A stretch of 6,818 nucleotides of DNA from NCBI GenBank assembly GCA_947259235.1, contig CAMYLL010000143.1:1-6818 (forward strand), in the 5' to 3' direction. The stretch is from an uncultured Pseudodesulfovibrio sp. (GTDB taxonomy: Bacteria > Desulfobacterota > Desulfovibrionia > Desulfovibrionales > Desulfovibrionaceae). The notes under the pieces were generated by a model. It did no database searches, was not told where the DNA came from, and saw only the letters and a program-made list of their open reading frames with translations. Shown here one piece after another: positions 6,053 to 6,818 of this stretch; position 1 is the stretch's first letter, and the number at the start of each line of letters is the position of its first letter. Both the position numbers and the translations under genes were made by a program.

Positions 6053-6066
6053 AACAAGCGTTTAAA
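6049..6066. promoter_or_regulatory. Candidate TetR operator 2: TTCAAAC-N4-GTTTAAA dyad
   Basis: TTCAAAC (6049-6055) and GTTTAAA (6060-6066) are inverted halves matching at six of seven positions around AAGC. AAAC/GTTT half-sites with a short spacer resemble operators described for various TetR-family repressors. The site covers the candidate -10 and start point of the adjacent TetR gene, so autorepression is the natural reading. Regulation of ispH from the same site is possible but unproven. Confidence 0.5.
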
Positions 6067-6102
6067 AAGAGCGTCCCGGGACTCGGTCGCCACATATCAT
6101 TA

Positions 6103-6732
6103 ATGAACGAAAAAAACGACGTCAACACAAAAGACGCACTTCTGGCCGCAGCCATAGGGGTTATTGCGGACAAGGGGTTCGACGCGGCCACGGTCCGCGA
6201 CATATGCGGACGCGCGGGGGCCAACGTCGCGGCGGTCAACTACCACTTCGGGGGCAAGGACGCCCTGTATGTGGCCGTGCTCAGGGAAGTCTTTCCCAAG
6301 GGCGAGTACAACGGCTCGGCCAGCAGCTCCGCACCACCCCGGGAGCGTCTGCACGCTTTTCTGAGCAATCTCGCCAGCGAGATATACGAACGGGGCAACG
6401 GTCTGGTCGCCCAGCGCTGGGCCATCTTCCTGCGCGAGATGGCAAAACCCAGCCCCAATCTCGACTTCATCGTCCGGCGGCAGGTGCAGCCGCGCGCCGA
6501 CGAACTGCGGGACATCATCGTCTCCATTCTGGGCCCGGACACCCCGGAGCAGGTACTGGCTTTCGCCAGCTCGAACATATGGGCGCTGGCCCTCGACCAC
6601 CTGCTGACCCAGTCCATCCTCGACCGCCTCTCGCCCCAGCGGCCGACGGTACACGGGAACATGGAGGACTTCGTCAACCATCTGGTCACTTTTTCCCTTG
6701 GCGGACTGCACGCCGTCAAGGGGAGTTCGTAA
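6103..6732 (+). CDS. TetR-family transcriptional regulator, CecR-like (DUF1956-type C-terminal domain)
   Basis: The 209-residue protein has an N-terminal TetR DNA-binding domain (about residues 9-57). The helix-turn-helix is at about 29-52 (ATVRDICGRAGANVAAVNYHF), followed by GGKDALY, the usual end of helix 4. NVAAVNYHFGGKDALY is very close to the pattern in CecR/YbiH regulators. The C-terminal ligand domain, with LVAQRWAIFLREMAKPSP (101-118), also resembles that group. These proteins are homodimeric repressors released by small molecules, often controlling efflux or transport genes; the ligand here is unknown. No efflux gene is visible nearby. The only divergent neighbour is ispH, and any target to the right lies outside the window. 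The ATG at 6103 has no recognisable ribosome binding site (ACATATCATTA precedes it), so translation may be weak, but no other in-frame start preserves the DNA-binding domain. A hairpin region starts directly after the TAA. Confidence 0.9.
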   Translation: MNEKNDVNTKDALLAAAIGVIADKGFDAATVRDICGRAGANVAAVNYHFGGKDALYVAVLREVFPKGEYNGSASSSAPPRERLHAFLSNLASEIYERGNGLVAQRWAIFLREMAKPSPNLDFIVRRQVQPRADELRDIIVSILGPDTPEQVLAFASSNIWALALDHLLTQSILDRLSPQRPTVHGNMEDFVNHLVTFSLGGLHAVKGSS

Positions 6733-6784
6733 GGTCGGAAACCGGGGTCACCCTCCCTTGACCACAACCCGGTTTCCTGCGACC
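6733..6784 (+). terminator. Long imperfect hairpin directly after the TetR gene, possible terminator
   Basis: The inverted repeat starts at the base after the TAA. GGAAACCGGG (6737-6746) pairs with CCCGGTTTCC (6768-6777). GGTC (6733-6736) pairs with GACC (6781-6784) across a three-base bulge. Inside, GGTCA (6746-6750) can pair with TGACC (6759-6763) around CCCTCCCT, at the cost of one outer pair. The stem is strong, but only two T bases follow, so it may be a Rho-dependent or two-way 3' structure and not a classic intrinsic terminator. Confidence 0.5.
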
Positions 6785-6786
6785 TT

Positions 6787-6813
6787 CCCCCATTGGCGGG
6801 GGGGATCATCCCC
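6787..6813. repeat. Overlapping small inverted repeats at the window end
   Basis: CCCCC (6787-6791) can pair with GGGGG (6798-6802). Alternatively GGGGAT (6801-6806) pairs exactly with ATCCCC (6808-6813) around a single C. The two structures use some of the same G residues and so exclude each other. They follow the TetR 3' hairpin within a few bases. The window ends here, so their role relative to the next gene is unknown. Confidence 0.35.
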
Positions 6814-6818
6814 GGATG

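Overview
The window is GC-rich chromosomal DNA, apparently from a Gram-negative, probably anaerobic bacterium. The gene set (a large periplasmic-sensing GGDEF-EAL protein, MoaA with a divergent MoaE, a DOXP-pathway IspH, and a CecR-like TetR regulator) and the protein style suggest a Desulfovibrio-type sulfate reducer (Desulfovibrionaceae). That placement is inference from general resemblance, not from a marker gene.

Layout from left to right. Positions 1-305 (+) hold the C-terminal end of an HD-GYP protein, a presumed cyclic-di-GMP phosphodiesterase. Its stop codon overlaps, tail to tail, the end of a 973-codon minus-strand gene (295-3216) for a membrane sensor with tandem Cache, HAMP, PAS, GGDEF and EAL domains, whose synthase and phosphodiesterase motifs both look intact. 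A 97-bp gap (3217-3313) separates it from a two-gene minus-strand operon for molybdenum cofactor synthesis: a divergent moaE (4308-4688) whose end overlaps the start of moaA (3314-4315) by 8 bp. Upstream lies 416 bp (4689-5104) with no convincing gene but several inverted repeats. Next is ispH (5105-5953, minus), starting at a GTG with a strong ribosome binding site. A 149-bp divergent intergenic region (5954-6102) contains two overlapping dyads. It is followed by a plus-strand TetR-family regulator (6103-6732) and a hairpin-rich 3' region that runs to the window end.

Three themes follow. First, 1-3216 is a cyclic-di-GMP turnover pair: two convergent genes that share their last 11 bp. Second, moaE-moaA carries out the first step (GTP to the cyclic precursor) and, if the MoaE-like protein is active, the second step (sulfur insertion). 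No moaD, moaC or moeA is present here. Third, ispH and tetR share a divergent control region whose dyads suggest autoregulation of tetR and possibly an effect on ispH.

Most of the window is ordinary housekeeping and signalling content. I see no CRISPR array, tRNA, rRNA, insertion sequence or defence island. The points most worth a second look are the altered active-site region of MoaE, the structured gene-free leader upstream of moaE, the overlapping dyads upstream of tetR, and the overlapping convergent c-di-GMP genes.
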